The translations under genes and the position numbers were made by a program. A stretch of DNA of 64,000 nucleotides, taken from Acidocella sp. KAb 2-4. Lineage in GTDB: Bacteria > Pseudomonadota > Alphaproteobacteria > Acetobacterales > Acetobacteraceae. Below the pieces are notes generated by a model. That model was given only the letters and a program-made list of their open reading frames with translations. It made no database searches and was not told where the DNA came from. Location: the NCBI RefSeq assembly GCF_020567705.1, contig NZ_JAJDJU010000003.1, positions 143,243-207,242 of the forward strand, read 5' to 3'. Below, in pieces: positions 27,634-35,557 of this stretch. The stretch's first letter is position 1; every line of letters starts with the position of its first letter.

Positions 27634-27655
27634 AAACCGGCCCGTGGCCGGGTTT
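27634..27655 (-). promoter_or_regulatory. Hairpin in the leader of the GT9 gene
   Basis: On the minus strand AAACCCGGCC and GGCCGGTTT pair around ACG with one bulged base. The stem ends 3-4 bases before the AAGGAG ribosome site of the GT9 gene. No T-tract follows, so it is not a standard terminator; a leader structure affecting translation is possible. Confidence 0.4.
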
Positions 27656-27814
27656 CGCTATACCGCTGTTCGCGCGCCAGCCGCCAGAGGCCCAGGCGCG
27701 CCGGGGGGTGGTTTGCCTTGGCCGGACCCCGCATGCTATGCAAAGCGGGCTGGCACTGGCTGGCATTTTCCCGAGATTCTTCAAAATTTTCAGGGGCCTG
27801 GGCGAAATAAGGCG

Positions 27815-28600
27815 ATGGCAAAGAAATTCGTTTGGGGCCGGGCCTGGCATGGCCGCAGCTATGATCTGGGGCGGATGACGCTGCCCGAACTCTGGGTGGC
27901 GTATCTCACCTATCCCGCCATCAATCTTTACGTGGCACTGGCGCTGCTTGCTGGCGCTTATGCGGTGCTGGAGGCCCGGCGCGGGCTGGAGATCGCGATG
28001 CCGGCGCTCGCGGTACTGATCGTCTATCCGCTGGTCTGGTATGGGCTGCACCGCTATGTGCTGCATGGGCGCTGGCTCTACCGCATGCGCTGGAGCGCGG
28101 GGCTGTGGAAGCGCATCCATTTCGACCATCACCAGGACCCGCATAAGCTGGAAGTGCTGTTTGGCGATCCGCTCAACACCATCCCGACCATGGCGCTCAT
28201 CACCGGCCCAATCGGCTACGCCCTGGCGGGCTGGACCGGCGCGGCGGCGGCCTTCGCCACGGCGCTCATCACCACCTGCGTATATGAATTCTTTCACTGC
28301 ATCCAGCACCTCAACTACAAGCCGAAAAACGCCTTCGTGCAGCGGCTCAAGCGCGACCATCTGCTGCACCATTTCCACAGCGAGACGGTGAATTACGGCA
28401 TCGTCAGCTTTTTGCCCGACAAGATGCTTGGCACGTATCACCCGAACGCCAAGGACTGCCCGAAAAGCCCGACCGTGTTCAACCTGGGCTATGACCTCGA
28501 TGAGGCGGCACGTTTCCCCTGGGTGATGGAACTGACCGGCGCCCCGCCGCGCGACAAGCCCCCCGGCGCCATGACGGAGCAGAGGGGGCGCGCGGCCTGA
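27815..28600 (+). CDS. Fatty acid hydroxylase / sterol desaturase superfamily membrane di-iron enzyme
   Basis: 261 residues with several transmembrane helices and the histidine clusters of the family: H79xxxxH84, H102xxH105H106, H161xxxH165 and H182xxH185H186. In eukaryotes this superfamily includes fatty acid 2-hydroxylases and the sphinganine C4-hydroxylase SUR2. In this sphingolipid locus either acyl-chain or long-chain-base hydroxylation is likely (inference from context). Its TGA overlaps the ATG of the next gene by one base. The ATG at 27815 is chosen over earlier in-frame codons that run through non-coding sequence. Confidence 0.88.
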   Translation: MAKKFVWGRAWHGRSYDLGRMTLPELWVAYLTYPAINLYVALALLAGAYAVLEARRGLEIAMPALAVLIVYPLVWYGLHRYVLHGRWLYRMRWSAGLWKRIHFDHHQDPHKLEVLFGDPLNTIPTMALITGPIGYALAGWTGAAAAFATALITTCVYEFFHCIQHLNYKPKNAFVQRLKRDHLLHHFHSETVNYGIVSFLPDKMLGTYHPNAKDCPKSPTVFNLGYDLDEAARFPWVMELTGAPPRDKPPGAMTEQRGRAA

Positions 28601-29730
28601 TGAGCAAGATCGAGATCATCCCGGTTTCCGGCAAGAAAGAACTGAAGCGCTTCATCCTGCTACCCGAGCGGCTGCACTGCGGCGACCCGGCCTATATCGC
28701 GCCGCTGCATATGGAGCGCGAGGAGGCGCTGGGGCCGAAGAACCCGTTTTTCGGCCATGCCGAGGCGCAGTTTTGGCTGGCGGTGCGCGATGGGCGCGAT
28801 GTTGGGCGCATCAGCGCGCAGATCGACAAGCTGGCGCTTTCGCTCAGGCCCGACGCGCCGGGCATGTTCGGCATGTTGGCGGCCGAGGATGATCCCGAGA
28901 TTTTCACGGCATTGCTCGACACCGCGCGCGCCTGGCTGCGCGAACGCGGCATGACGCGCATGCAGGGGCCGTTCAACCTCAATATCAACGAGGAAACCGG
29001 CGCCCTGGTGGATGGCTTCGACACGCCGCCAATGCTGCTGATGCCGCATGACCGGCCCTATGTCGGCGCGCGGCTCGAAGGGCTGGGGCTGGTCAAGGCC
29101 AAGGATGTCTTCGCTTATCTGTACGACACGCGGGTGGAGCTGCCCGCCAGCGTGCGCCGCCTGCTCTCTCGCCCGTTGCCGCCGGGGGTCACGGTGCGCC
29201 CGCTCGACCTCAAGCGGATCAAGGAGGAAATCCGCAACGTCACCGCCATCTTCAACGATGCATGGGCGAATAATTGGGGCTTTGTCCCGCTTACCGAGGC
29301 GGAGACCGATTACCTCGCCAAATCGCTGAAGCCGCTGCTCAACCCGCGCATGACCAGCCTGGTCGAGCGCGATGGCGAGCCGGTGGCGTTCATGATCGCG
29401 CTGCCGAATCTAAACGAGGCGATCAAGGGGCTGGACGGCAAGCTGCTGCCCTTCGGCTGGGCCAAGCTGCTCTGGCGGCTGAAGGTGGCGGGGGTGAAGA
29501 CCGCGCGCGTGCCGCTGATGGGCGTGCGCCGCGCCGCCGCCAAGGACATGATCGGCAGCCTGCTGCCCTATCTGATGATCGACATGGTCCGCCGCGAGGG
29601 GCTGCAGATGGGCTTTACCCATATCGAGCTGTCCTGGATCCTCGAGGACAACATGCCGATGCGCCGGATGATCGAGAGCCTCGACGCCAAGGCGTACAAA
29701 ACCTACCGGGTGTACGAGACGGCGGTCTGA
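28600..29730 (+). CDS. GNAT-like acyltransferase, probable bacterial ceramide synthase
   Basis: 376 residues, cytosolic. It belongs to a GNAT-fold family often mis-annotated as N-acetyltransferase or dATP pyrophosphohydrolase. Typical segments are PLHMEREEALGPKNPFFGHA, MQGPFNLNINEETG, WANNWGFVPLTEAE and the C-terminal ELSWILEDNMPMRRMIE. The Caulobacter bacterial ceramide synthase, which N-acylates 3-ketosphinganine, belongs to a GNAT-like family of this kind; the match here is by family resemblance plus neighbours. It is coupled to the hydroxylase (1-base overlap) and ends one base from the convergent reductase gene. A direct assay would be needed to prove ceramide synthesis. Confidence 0.75.
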   Translation: MSKIEIIPVSGKKELKRFILLPERLHCGDPAYIAPLHMEREEALGPKNPFFGHAEAQFWLAVRDGRDVGRISAQIDKLALSLRPDAPGMFGMLAAEDDPEIFTALLDTARAWLRERGMTRMQGPFNLNINEETGALVDGFDTPPMLLMPHDRPYVGARLEGLGLVKAKDVFAYLYDTRVELPASVRRLLSRPLPPGVTVRPLDLKRIKEEIRNVTAIFNDAWANNWGFVPLTEAETDYLAKSLKPLLNPRMTSLVERDGEPVAFMIALPNLNEAIKGLDGKLLPFGWAKLLWRLKVAGVKTARVPLMGVRRAAAKDMIGSLLPYLMIDMVRREGLQMGFTHIELSWILEDNMPMRRMIESLDAKAYKTYRVYETAV

Positions 29731-29731
29731 G

Positions 29732-30679
29732 CTAGCGCAGCCAGCCCGCCGCCCGGTACCACGCGGCGGTGTGCGCAAACCCCTCGGCCAGCCCGAAGCG
29801 CGGCGTGTAAATCTCGCGCGGCAGCAGCTCATCGGGCCGCACCGACCAGTCCGGGTGCAAAATCTCCCGCGCCTTGCCGCGTGTGAAGATCGGTGGCGTG
29901 GCGCGTGTCCTGCCCCATAATTCGGATGCGAGCCCGGCCGCCATCACCAGCCCGGCGGGCAGGCGCAGAAAGCGCGGTTTTCCGCCCGTGGCGCGGGCGG
30001 CTTCCTCCAGCAGGGCGCGCAGGGTGTAGCCCTCCGGGTGTTCATCCGCGAGGCTGAACAGGCCGGGGCGAAATTTTTCGCCTGCCAGGGCGGCGATGGC
30101 GCCCGCCGCGTCCTGCGCGTGGATCACGGCGGCCTTGCCGTTGCCCAGCAGCGGCGCCACCGGGCGCAGGCTGGCCTTGAACAGTGCCAGGGTTTCCTTG
30201 TCCCATGGCCCATAGATGGCGGGTGGGCGGATGATCGCCAGCCGCGCGGCTTGGAGGCCCTGCCGCGCCTCCGCCTCCGCCGCCTGCTTGCTGAAGGCGT
30301 AGCCGGAGAGTTCCGGTTCCCGCGCCGCTAGCGAGGAGATCAGGATGAATTTCGCCTCTGGCGCAATCTGTGTCGCCATCCGCGCCATGGCCGCCGTGCC
30401 GTCGCGGTTGGCGCGTAGGAAGGCGGCGTGGTGATGCGCCTTGATCACCCCCGCCGCGTGGATCACCACATCCGCGCCGCGCACCAGCTCGGCCAGGGCG
30501 GCTTCATCCTCCAGGCTGCCGCGCAATGTCGCGAAGGTGAGGCCCGTGAACGCGGGATGCGCAGGGGCGCGCCGCGCCAGCAGGCGCAGGCGGAACCCGG
30601 CTTGCGCCAGGGCGGTAACGAGATGAACCCCCAGAAACCCCGTGCCGCCCGTGACGGCGGCGAGCGGTGCTTGGCTCAT
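29732..30679 (-). CDS. NAD(P)-dependent epimerase-fold reductase, probable ceramide reductase (CerR-like)
   Basis: A 315-residue extended short-chain dehydrogenase. It has the dinucleotide loop TGGTGFLGVHL (residues 10-20) and the catalytic Tyr127-xxx-Lys131 in GYAFSKQ, with SSLA supplying the Ser. In Caulobacter a protein of this type (CerR) reduces the 3-keto group after N-acylation. Here it is translationally coupled (4-base overlap) to the acyl ligase and convergent with the ceramide synthase-like gene, so the role is inferred from context. Alternative: a sugar-nucleotide epimerase. Confidence 0.75.
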   Translation of the reverse strand: MSQAPLAAVTGGTGFLGVHLVTALAQAGFRLRLLARRAPAHPAFTGLTFATLRGSLEDEAALAELVRGADVVIHAAGVIKAHHHAAFLRANRDGTAAMARMATQIAPEAKFILISSLAAREPELSGYAFSKQAAEAEARQGLQAARLAIIRPPAIYGPWDKETLALFKASLRPVAPLLGNGKAAVIHAQDAAGAIAALAGEKFRPGLFSLADEHPEGYTLRALLEEAARATGGKPRFLRLPAGLVMAAGLASELWGRTRATPPIFTRGKAREILHPDWSVRPDELLPREIYTPRFGLAEGFAHTAAWYRAAGWLR

Positions 30680-32415
30680 TCCGCCGCGGTGGCGGCAGCG
30701 CGGGGCTCGAAGGCGCCCTCCAGATACATCAGCCGGGCGCGCGAGCGGCTGAGCTTGCCCGAGGAGGTTTGCGGCAGGCTATGCGGCGGCACCAGCACCA
30801 CGCGCGTCTCCAGACCCTGGCGGCCACGGAAGAAATTGGTGAGTTCCATGGCCAGTGCCTCGCGCGCGGCGGGGGCGGTGAGGCGGCATTCGACGAGCAC
30901 GACGACCTCCTCCTCCTCGCCGGTATCGACGGAAAACACCGCGACATCGCCGCTGCGCAGCGACGGGATTTCCGCCTCGGCGGCCCATTCCAGGTCCTGC
31001 GGCCAGACATTGCGGCCATGGACGATGATAAGGTCTTTCGCCCGCCCGGTGATCACGATCTGCCCGTTGGTGAGGTAGCCGAGATCCCCGGTATCCAGCC
31101 AGCCATCCTGGGAGAGCACGCGCGCGGTCTCCTCCGGGGCGCCGAAATAGCCGAGCATCAGGCTGGGCCCGCGCACGAAGATGCGGCCAACCGCGCGCTC
31201 AGGCAGCAACGCGCCATCATCGCCGCGCACCTCGATTTCGTGCGCCGGCAGCATTCGCCCGCAGACCACGAAATGGCGCACGCGCTCGCTGTGCTCATCG
31301 GCGGGCACGGCGATGTGCTCGTGTTCCAGCGCCAGCCCGTCCACCGCGTCTTCCTTCGCGCCCTGGCCGTCCGGGCTGAAGCTGAGGGCGAGGGTTGCCT
31401 CCGCCATGCCGTAGCAGGGGATGAAGGCGGCGGCGTTGAAGCCGTTTTCGGCAAACCGCGCGGCGAAGCGGGTGAGCACGGCGGGGCGGATCATGTCTCC
31501 GCCAATGCCTGCCCGGCGCCAGGAGGCGAGGTCGATGCCCTCGGTCGAGGCGGTTTTCGCACGGCGGGTGCAAAGCTCGTAGCCGAAGGACGGGCTGAAC
31601 GAGATGCTGCCCTTGTTGCGCGTGATGAGCGAGAGCCAGAGCAGCGGGCGGCGCGCGAATTCGCGCGTCGGCAGGATATCGACCGAGAGCTGGCACGCCA
31701 TCGGCATCAGCAGGAAGCCGACCAGCCCCATATCGTGATAATAAGGCAGCCAGGTGGTGCAGCGGTCGTCATCATTCACCTGCAGCCCGTATTTGGCCAT
31801 GTAATGGGCGTTGGCCATGAAGGCCGGTTGTGTGACCGCCACGCCCAGCGGAAACCGCGTGCTGCCGGAGGAAAATTGCAGATAAGCCAGCGACTCAGGC
31901 GCGGGCAGATCGGCCTCGGGCACCATCGGCGCGGCATCAAGCGCCGCGATGGTGCCGGAGCAGCGCAGGTCCAGCCCGTCCACCGCCTCGGCCAGCCATT
32001 CGGCCAGCACCGCGGGGCCGAACACGGCATGCGCGTCGGCCGCCTGGATCATCCGGCGCAGGAAGGAGATATACCCCGCCTTGCCGCCAAAGGCCGCGGG
32101 CAGGGGCAGCGGCGCGGGCACCAGCCCGGCATATTGGCAGGCGAAGAAGGCGCGGGCGAAATCACCGTCGCTCTCGGCCAGCAGGCCGACGCGCTGGCCA
32201 GGCTTCAGCCCCGCGCCGAGCAGGCGGCGCGCCAGGGTTTTGGCCTGGGTGCGCAGCGTGGCGTAGGGCAATGCCTCGGTCAGCACCCCCTTGCCGGAGT
32301 AGAAATTAAGCCCGGTTGGGCCTTGGGCGGCATAGTCCAGGGCCTCGGCGATGGTGCCGAAATCGGCGAGACGCTTCACCAGCCCCGCGTGACGAGTCGG
32401 GGTCGGCTCAGTCAT
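30676..32415 (-). CDS. Fatty acyl-AMP ligase / acyl-ACP synthetase
   Basis: A 579-residue ANL-superfamily enzyme of the FAAL type. The AMP-binding P-loop is LQFSSGSTRFPLGV; FAALs typically carry this degenerate form instead of the acyl-CoA synthetase TSGTTG. The adenine motif YGMAEATLA and the GWLDTGDLGYL aspartate are present. It activates a fatty acid as acyl-AMP and should load an acyl carrier protein. The separate ACP gene at 38854 next to serine palmitoyltransferase is the natural partner, giving acyl-ACP for long-chain-base synthesis as described for the Caulobacter sphingolipid genes. Confidence 0.88.
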   Translation of the reverse strand: MTEPTPTRHAGLVKRLADFGTIAEALDYAAQGPTGLNFYSGKGVLTEALPYATLRTQAKTLARRLLGAGLKPGQRVGLLAESDGDFARAFFACQYAGLVPAPLPLPAAFGGKAGYISFLRRMIQAADAHAVFGPAVLAEWLAEAVDGLDLRCSGTIAALDAAPMVPEADLPAPESLAYLQFSSGSTRFPLGVAVTQPAFMANAHYMAKYGLQVNDDDRCTTWLPYYHDMGLVGFLLMPMACQLSVDILPTREFARRPLLWLSLITRNKGSISFSPSFGYELCTRRAKTASTEGIDLASWRRAGIGGDMIRPAVLTRFAARFAENGFNAAAFIPCYGMAEATLALSFSPDGQGAKEDAVDGLALEHEHIAVPADEHSERVRHFVVCGRMLPAHEIEVRGDDGALLPERAVGRIFVRGPSLMLGYFGAPEETARVLSQDGWLDTGDLGYLTNGQIVITGRAKDLIIVHGRNVWPQDLEWAAEAEIPSLRSGDVAVFSVDTGEEEEVVVLVECRLTAPAAREALAMELTNFFRGRQGLETRVVLVPPHSLPQTSSGKLSRSRARLMYLEGAFEPRAAATAAE

Positions 32416-32498
32416 ATTGCCTGGAAGTTACAATGGCAGCCATCCGCCGCCGCTAACAGAGTCGCGGTGGAATGGCAATGGCTTGCCCGCATGGGTGC

Positions 32499-32527
32499 TT
32501 GACAGTGCCGCGCGCCGCCGCCTAGCA
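32499..32527 (+). promoter_or_regulatory. Candidate promoter of the GT32 gene
   Basis: A perfect TTGACA (32499-32504) is followed after 17 bases by CTAGCA (32522-32527), a poor -10. It lies 30 bases before the GT32 ATG in the divergent interval with the acyl ligase gene. Confidence 0.35.
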
Positions 32528-32558
32528 GCCGCGCAACGTAACATTTGGGCACCCTGTC

Positions 32559-33530
32559 ATGGCCATTCCGAAGCGCGTGCATTTCTGCTGGATTGGTCAG
32601 CATTTTCCCTGGGCATATGTGTTCGCCGTGCTCTCCGCCGCCCGCCATGCCGGAGTGGATGAGGTGATCCTGCACCATACGGACGAGCTGGCGGACGGGC
32701 CGGAAACGCAAGCCTTGCGCGCCGCGCCCGGCGTGCGGCTGGCGCGGCTGGACCCCGCGGCGCTGCTTGGGCCGGTGGGGGCTGAGTTGGGGCTGGGCGA
32801 GGCGTTGAGCGGGTTGTATGGGCGTGCGCAAAGTCCGGCTCAAAAAGCCGATATTTTGCGGGCCGCGATTCTCCACCAGCAAGGCGGCATTTATCTGGAT
32901 GTCGATACTCTCACCGTTGCCCCCCTGATGCCTTTATTGGTGGCGCGGCAGTTCATGGGCGCAGAGCGGATCGTGTGGCCGCACTGGGTCTATCATTCCC
33001 GCTCGCCGCTGGTCTGGGGGCGGCATTTGGGGCTCGACGTGCTGCGCAAGCTATTGCGTCTGACTCCCGGCGGATGGCGTGCATTCCGTAAAGTGGAGGG
33101 CTGGTATGTACCGGCCGTGAATAATGCGGTGATGGGCGCAGAGGCCGGCGCCCCTCTGATCGTCGCCGCTCTACGCGAGATGGCTGCATTGCCTGAGCAG
33201 CAAGCGCATGGGGCCTATGCTTTGGGGCCGGATCTTTATCAGGCGTTGCTGGCCGCCTCGCCAATGCCGGACCTCGCCATCCATGCGCCGCCCTGTTTCT
33301 ACCCCTTCGCCCCGGAAATCTCGGAGCACTGGTTCCGCTCCTGCCGCAATGCCGCCGCCGCCCTGCGCCAGGCGCTGCGGCCCGAGACGCGGATCGTGCA
33401 TTGGTATGGCTCGGTCCGCACCAAGCCTTATGTGGCGCAGATCAGCCCTGATTATGTGCGCGCCCACCGGCAAACCCAGCTTTACAGCGCGCTGGTCTGC
33501 GAGCTGCTGCCGGACCTCGCCAGCGTGTAA
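32559..33530 (+). CDS. Glycosyltransferase family 32-like protein (DXD sugar-binding)
   Basis: 323 residues. The N-terminal IPKRVHFCWIG and the donor-site segment KADILRAAILHQQGGIYLDVDT (DVD at residues 114-116) are the hallmark of the GT32 / Gly_transf_sug family. In fungi this family includes the OCH1 mannosyltransferase and the SUR1/CSH1 enzymes that mannosylate inositol-phosphoryl-ceramide. Bacterial members also act on capsule and lipid glycans. Its position directly upstream of the inositol-phosphate synthase gene makes an inositol-lipid acceptor attractive, but that is inference. Confidence 0.82.
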   Translation: MAIPKRVHFCWIGQHFPWAYVFAVLSAARHAGVDEVILHHTDELADGPETQALRAAPGVRLARLDPAALLGPVGAELGLGEALSGLYGRAQSPAQKADILRAAILHQQGGIYLDVDTLTVAPLMPLLVARQFMGAERIVWPHWVYHSRSPLVWGRHLGLDVLRKLLRLTPGGWRAFRKVEGWYVPAVNNAVMGAEAGAPLIVAALREMAALPEQQAHGAYALGPDLYQALLAASPMPDLAIHAPPCFYPFAPEISEHWFRSCRNAAAALRQALRPETRIVHWYGSVRTKPYVAQISPDYVRAHRQTQLYSALVCELLPDLASV

Positions 33531-33669
33531 CACTTGCGACACATGGCGGAAAGCGGTACCACGCTGACTTAACTTACCGCGCAGAGTTCGGATTCACCCC
33601 GATTTTCCCGCAGTCCGTCGAGAGCCGTGACGTGTAGCTTTCTCTAGGGCCAGGGGCTGTGAGGACATG

Positions 33670-33683
33670 CTGCCCGCGGGCAG
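33670..33683. promoter_or_regulatory. 14-base perfect palindrome before the inositol-phosphate synthase gene
   Basis: CTGCCCGCGGGCAG is self-complementary over its full length and lies 25 bases upstream of the ATG at 33709. It is followed by AATTTT. It could be an operator, or a short hairpin (CTGCC-CGCG-GGCAG) acting as an attenuator for the inositol genes. Confidence 0.4.
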
Positions 33684-33708
33684 AATTTTGAGATAGACGA
33701 GGTTGAAG

Positions 33709-34842
33709 ATGGCGAAGAACGGCGGCATCCGCATTGCGATCGCAGGGATCGGCAATTGCGCCAGCTCCCTGATTCAGGGGCTCTATTATTACACGCCGGA
33801 GCGTTGCGCCGATGGCGTGGTCGGCCTCATGCACACCGAGATCGGCGGTTATCAGCCGAACCACATCCGGGTGGTGGCGGCGTTTGACGTGGATGCCCGC
33901 AAGGTCGGCCAGGACGTGAACCGCGCCATCTTCGCCAAGCCGAACTGCACCAAGGTGTTCCAGGCCGACATCCCCGATTGCGGCGTGACCGTGCAGATGG
34001 GCCAGGTGCTGGACGGCATCTCCGAGCATATGGCGAATTACGACGAGGACCGCACCTTCGTCCGCGCCGACGCCCGCGAGCTGAGCAAGGCCGAGATCGT
34101 CGCCCTGCTGAAGGACAGCAAGGCCGATGTGCTGCTGAATTACATGCCGGTCGGCTCCGAGCAGGCGGCGCGCTTCTATGCCGAATGCGCGCTGGAGGCC
34201 GGGTGCGGCTTCATCAACAACATGCCGGTGTTCATCGCCAGCGATAAGGCGTTCGCCGACCGCTTCGCCGCGGCCGGGCTGCCGATCATCGGCGATGACA
34301 TCAAATCCCAACTTGGCGCCACCATCACCCACCGCGTGCTGACCGATATTTTCGCCAAGCGCGGCGTGAAACTGCTGCGCACCTACCAGCTCAACACCGG
34401 CGGCAATACCGACTTCCTGAACATGAAGAACCAGGACCGTCTGGCCTCCAAGAAGAAGTCGAAGACCGAGGCGGTGCAGTCGGTGGCCAAGACGCGGATG
34501 GAGAACGAGAATATCCATATCGGCCCGTCCGATTACGTGCCCTGGCAGAACGACAACAAGATCTGCTTCATCCGCATGGAAGGGCTGCTGTTCGGCGACG
34601 TGCCGATGGATCTGGAACTGCGCCTCTCGGTGCAGGACAGCCCGAACTCCGCTGGCGTGGTGATCGACATGATCCGCTGCTGCAAGCTGGCGCTGGAGAA
34701 CGGCATTGGCGGCGTGCTGGCCGGGCCGAGCGCGTATTTCTGCAAGCATCCGCCGGTGCAATACACCGACGACGTGGCCTATGAGATGACGGAGGCGTTC
34801 ATCCGCACCCGTCCGGCGCTGGCGGTGACCGCCGCCGAATGA
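33709..34842 (+). CDS. myo-Inositol-1-phosphate synthase
   Basis: 377 residues of the MIPS family (short prokaryotic type, distinct from the ~500-residue eukaryotic form). The NAD-binding loop is IAGIGNCASSLIQG, and conserved family blocks include NYMPVGSEQA, GDDIKSQLGATITHR and LNTGGNTDFLNM. It converts glucose-6-phosphate to inositol-3(1)-phosphate. ATG 33709 follows GAGG at 33699-33702; a TTG two codons earlier is possible. Its stop overlaps the start of the nucleotidyltransferase (ATGA), so the two are coupled. Confidence 0.93.
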   Translation: MAKNGGIRIAIAGIGNCASSLIQGLYYYTPERCADGVVGLMHTEIGGYQPNHIRVVAAFDVDARKVGQDVNRAIFAKPNCTKVFQADIPDCGVTVQMGQVLDGISEHMANYDEDRTFVRADARELSKAEIVALLKDSKADVLLNYMPVGSEQAARFYAECALEAGCGFINNMPVFIASDKAFADRFAAAGLPIIGDDIKSQLGATITHRVLTDIFAKRGVKLLRTYQLNTGGNTDFLNMKNQDRLASKKKSKTEAVQSVAKTRMENENIHIGPSDYVPWQNDNKICFIRMEGLLFGDVPMDLELRLSVQDSPNSAGVVIDMIRCCKLALENGIGGVLAGPSAYFCKHPPVQYTDDVAYEMTEAFIRTRPALAVTAAE

Positions 34843-35555
34843 AGTGCCTGATCGTCGCCGCCGGGCAGGGCACACGCCTGCGTGAGAAGGGCGAGCTGAA
34901 GCCGCTGATCCCCATTCGCGGTGTGCCGTTGATTGAGCGCGTCATCGCCAACGGTGCGCGCGCGGGGATTGACGAGTTCATCGTCGTCACCGGCTATCGC
35001 GCGGAGCAGTTGCAGGAGCGGCTGGGGGAATTCTCCCGCCGCGCCGGTATCCATATCACCCGTATCTTCAACCGCGCCTGGGACCGGGCGAACGGTGTGT
35101 CCGTGCTCTCCGCCAAGCAATATCTGGATGAGCCGTTTCTGCTCACCATGTGCGACCATCTGGTCGACCCGGAGATTTTGCGCCGCCTGATCGAGGCCCC
35201 GCAGGAGCCGGACACGGTGACGCTGGGCGTGGATTTCAACATTACCAACCCGCTGAACGACCCCGAGGACGTAACCCGCGTGAAATGCGAGGGCGAGCGC
35301 CTCATGCATATCGGTAAGGTCATCCGGGACTTTAATTGCTTCGACACCGGGGTGTTCCGCTGCACGCCCGTGATGTTCGAGGCGCTGGAGGAATCTCAGG
35401 CGCGCGGCGATGACAGCATCTCCGGCGCGATGAACGTGCTGGCCGAATGGGGCAAGGCGCGGGTGTTCGACATCGGCGACCGGCTCTGGGTGGATGTGGA
35501 CGACCCGATCGCCTTCGGCAAGGCCGAGGCGCTGCTGGACGAAGGCCGCCTCTGA
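34839..35555 (+). CDS. Sugar/alcohol-phosphate nucleotidyltransferase, probable CTP:inositol-1-phosphate cytidylyltransferase
   Basis: A 238-residue NTP-transferase. It has the signature loop AAGQGTRLREKGELKPL at residues 7-23, the metal-binding TMCDHLVDP, and a C-terminal WVDVDDP metal aspartate. Its build matches the cytidylyltransferase half of the IPCT/DIPPS enzymes that make CDP-inositol in hyperthermophiles; LicC-type phosphocholine cytidylyltransferases share the fold. Coupling to inositol-phosphate synthase upstream and a CDP-alcohol phosphotransferase downstream argues for CDP-inositol as product. Specificity for CTP and inositol phosphate is inference. Confidence 0.8.
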   Translation: MKCLIVAAGQGTRLREKGELKPLIPIRGVPLIERVIANGARAGIDEFIVVTGYRAEQLQERLGEFSRRAGIHITRIFNRAWDRANGVSVLSAKQYLDEPFLLTMCDHLVDPEILRRLIEAPQEPDTVTLGVDFNITNPLNDPEDVTRVKCEGERLMHIGKVIRDFNCFDTGVFRCTPVMFEALEESQARGDDSISGAMNVLAEWGKARVFDIGDRLWVDVDDPIAFGKAEALLDEGRL

Positions 35556-35557
35556 CC

